Positions 14,149 through 15,380 of a stretch of 15,380 nt of DNA are shown here, piece after piece. The DNA comes from an uncultured Collinsella sp. (lineage in GTDB: Bacteria; Actinomycetota; Coriobacteriia; Coriobacteriales; Coriobacteriaceae): contig CABUVH010000029.1 in the NCBI GenBank assembly GCA_902494935.1, forward strand, positions 1-15,380, in the 5' to 3' direction. A model generated the notes under the pieces. It did not search any database and was not told the origin of the DNA. It saw only the letters and a program-made list of their open reading frames with translations. Each line of letters starts with the position of its first letter. Within the stretch, counting starts at the first letter, position 1. The position numbers were made by a program, and so were the translations under genes.

Positions 14149-14166
14149 CGTTTATACCCAATAACT

Positions 14167-14898
14167 CTAGACTGCGCGGTTGTGGTAGACCTTGTATTTA
14201 AACTGGTCGGCGCGCGCAACCGAACGCGTATACTCGATAACCTCGTTGTTCATGTCATATGTGGTACGAATCAAATCCAGGACCGGTGCGCCTTCGGCAA
14301 TCTCGAGCAAACGAGCGTCGGAATGGCGGGCAATACTCGCGTAGAATTCCTCCTCTGCCACGCGAACTTTCTCGTGAAAGTCCTGCTCGATCATGTCGTA
14401 AAGCGATTTGTTCTCGATCATGGGGCGCTTAAGCGCAAAGAACTTGCGACTCGGCAGATATGTACACTCAATCATCAGCGGCACACCATCGGCAATACGC
14501 AGGCGCTTGATCTTGTACAGACGCTCGCCCAAACGCGCGTTCATCTCTACGGCAATATTCTTATCAGCCTCGACCTCGGTAAACTCAAGAATCGTCGTCT
14601 TGGGCACACGGCCGATCGCCTTCATCTGCTCGGTAAAGCTATAGATTTGCGAGAGGTTTGCCGTTTGCAGAGAGCGGTCGCACACCATGGTTCCACGGCC
14701 GCGCTGACGAACCACCAAGCCTAGGCGCTCAAGCTCCTGCAGGGCAAGGCGAACCGTCGTACGCGAGAGCCCGTAGCGCTCCGACAAGTCACGCTCGGAC
14801 GGCAAATAGTCGCCGGGTCGAAGCTCGTGATCGATTTTATCGGTCAGCAAATCGACGAGCTGATCGTACAAAGGTTGTTTGCGCGCTCCCATTGCCAT
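14167..14898 (-). CDS. GntR/HutC-family regulator, paralogue 2
   Basis: This 243-residue repressor-type protein has an N-terminal winged HTH (GDYLPSERDLSERYGLSRTT, then TVRLALQELERLG) and a UTRA effector domain with YSFTEQMKAIGRVP, MIECTYLPSR and the closing SVARADQFKYKVYHNRAV. By eye it is well over half identical to the regulator at 5645-6379. The ATG at 14896-14898 is chosen because AGG lies about 7 bases upstream and the paralogue aligns there; an internal ATG two codons later is possible. It leads the nagA2-yhcH2 cassette. A TGGT-N4-ACCA dyad sits between its -10 element and its start, which suggests autorepression. It is the best candidate regulator of the bga operon, relieved by an amino-sugar phosphate. 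Confidence 0.92.
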   Translation of the reverse strand: MAMGARKQPLYDQLVDLLTDKIDHELRPGDYLPSERDLSERYGLSRTTVRLALQELERLGLVVRQRGRGTMVCDRSLQTANLSQIYSFTEQMKAIGRVPKTTILEFTEVEADKNIAVEMNARLGERLYKIKRLRIADGVPLMIECTYLPSRKFFALKRPMIENKSLYDMIEQDFHEKVRVAEEEFYASIARHSDARLLEIAEGAPVLDLIRTTYDMNNEVIEYTRSVARADQFKYKVYHNRAV

Positions 14899-14929
14899 AA
14901 TGATACCTGCCGGATAAATGACTCGAAAT

Positions 14930-14941
14930 TGGTTGTAACCA
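14930..14941. promoter_or_regulatory. Candidate GntR/HutC operator, TGGTTGTAACCA
   Basis: The TGGT-N4-ACCA dyad is the same class as that at 12086-12097. It begins 10 bases downstream of the gntR2 -10 element, covering the likely transcription start, which is a classic repressor position. Confidence 0.65.
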
Positions 14942-14951
14942 GACACCACGT

Positions 14952-14960
14952 ACTATAGCA
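14952..14960 (-). promoter_or_regulatory. Extended -10 promoter of gntR2
   Basis: The minus strand reads TGCTATAGT, an extended -10 (TGnTATAGT) with TATAGT at 14952-14957. The -35 region is weak (TGCTGT at the 17-base position), as is usual for extended -10 promoters. TTGACC also occurs upstream but is 23 bases away. Confidence 0.55.
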
Positions 14961-15070
14961 GTTTTAATGGAATAACAGCAGGTCAACAAGCATATTTCAA
15001 TATTGTTTGCCAGTTGATTGCCTGTGTACTGTAATACCAATTACATCGCTGCATCAAGTATTGAGGTAGC

Positions 15071-15107
15071 AAAAAGGGCCGCCCCCGCGGAGCGGGACGA
15101 CCCTTTG
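15071..15107 (-). terminator. Intrinsic terminator of the right-edge PTS gene
   Basis: On the minus strand AAAGGGTCGTCCCGC pairs with GCGGGGGCGGCCCTTT, with G-U pairs and one bulge, around a 3-base loop, followed by TTTTTG. It lies about 24 bases after the PTS IIB stop. Confidence 0.88.
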
Positions 15108-15130
15108 CAAGACAGATACGTCTTTAAGGC

Positions 15131-15380
15131 TTAGAGAAGCTTCTTGAGCTCCTCGGCAACAGCCTGGACCTGCGTGCCGATGATGACCTGGGTAGCACCC
15201 TTGTCCATCTTCATGACACCCAGAGCGCCAGCCTTCTTGCAGGCAGCCTCGTCGACCAGATCGGAATCGCCGAGCTCGAAGCGCAGGCGAGTAGCGCAGC
15301 AGTCAACGGTCTTGACGTTCTCCTTGCCACCGACGGCAGCGAGAACAGCGGCGGCCAGAGCGGCGAACTTGTCGTCGCCA
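15131..15380 (-). CDS. PTS GlcNAc/glucose-type IIB domain, C-terminal end of a larger gene (partial)
   Basis: The last ~83 codons of a gene that begins beyond the right edge are visible. They form the C-terminal IIB domain of the glucose/GlcNAc superfamily, unrelated to the mannose-family PTS at 7789-10063. The phosphorylated Cys lies in NVKTVDCCATRLRFEL, followed by ACKKAGALGVMKM and GATQVIIGTQVQAVAEELKKLL-type residues closing the domain. In this family a IIB domain at the C-terminus normally follows a IIC membrane domain (NagE/PtsG type), and no IIA domain follows here. GlcNAc is the likelier substrate given the adjacent GntR-NagA cassette, but the specificity domain is out of view. Confidence 0.85.
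   Translation of the reverse strand, partial: GDDKFAALAAAVLAAVGGKENVKTVDCCATRLRFELGDSDLVDEAACKKAGALGVMKMDKGATQVIIGTQVQAVAEELKKLL

Noticed and set aside
1..15380. Transposase, integrase, tRNA or rRNA genes
   Set aside because: None were recognised on either strand, so the duplications cannot be tied to a visible mobile element.

Overview
The window looks like a carbohydrate-utilisation island from a GC-rich, anaerobic gut actinobacterium. The gene families, the strong AAGGAG-type ribosome binding sites and the many phosphotransferase (PTS) genes suggest Coriobacteriia, plausibly Collinsella; that assignment is an impression and was not tested by a search. All genes except one flavodoxin-like gene lie on the minus strand, so transcription runs mostly from right to left.

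Layout, following minus-strand transcription from the right edge. (1) The 3' end of a GlcNAc/glucose-type PTS IIB(C) gene, closed by a terminator at 15071-15107. (2) A cassette of gntR2, nagA2 and yhcH2 (14898 to 12348), closed by an unusual pair of palindromes and a terminator (12236-12316). (3) A 485-base intergenic region holding a candidate operator. (4) The main operon: a GH35 beta-galactosidase, mannose-family PTS IIB, IIC and IID, a strong terminator, an unrecognised membrane-anchored helical-repeat protein, PTS IIA, and a second GntR regulator (gntR1). (5) agaS behind its own promoter, a terminator, then nagA1. (6) A plus-strand flavodoxin-like gene with its own terminator. (7) A lacX-like mutarotase and lacC. 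(8) A scar holding only the last ~44 codons of a third nagA, followed by the 5' part of a second yhcH that runs off the left edge.

Together the genes describe uptake and breakdown of galacto-N-biose, lacto-N-biose or GalNAc (mucin and milk-oligosaccharide building blocks). The PTS imports and phosphorylates the sugar. The GH35 enzyme, which has no signal peptide, cleaves the beta-galactoside inside the cell. NagA deacetylates the amino-sugar phosphate. AgaS converts galactosamine-6-phosphate to tagatose-6-phosphate, and LacC makes tagatose-1,6-bisphosphate; the aldolase (LacD type) is not in the window. The gene set closely parallels the gnb operon of Lactobacillus casei and the bgaC locus of Streptococcus pneumoniae, so the core is a known type of system. 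The less ordinary parts are the helical-repeat protein inside the PTS operon, the internal terminators, the duplicated nagA/yhcH/gntR material with a decaying nagA scar, and the tandem palindromes.
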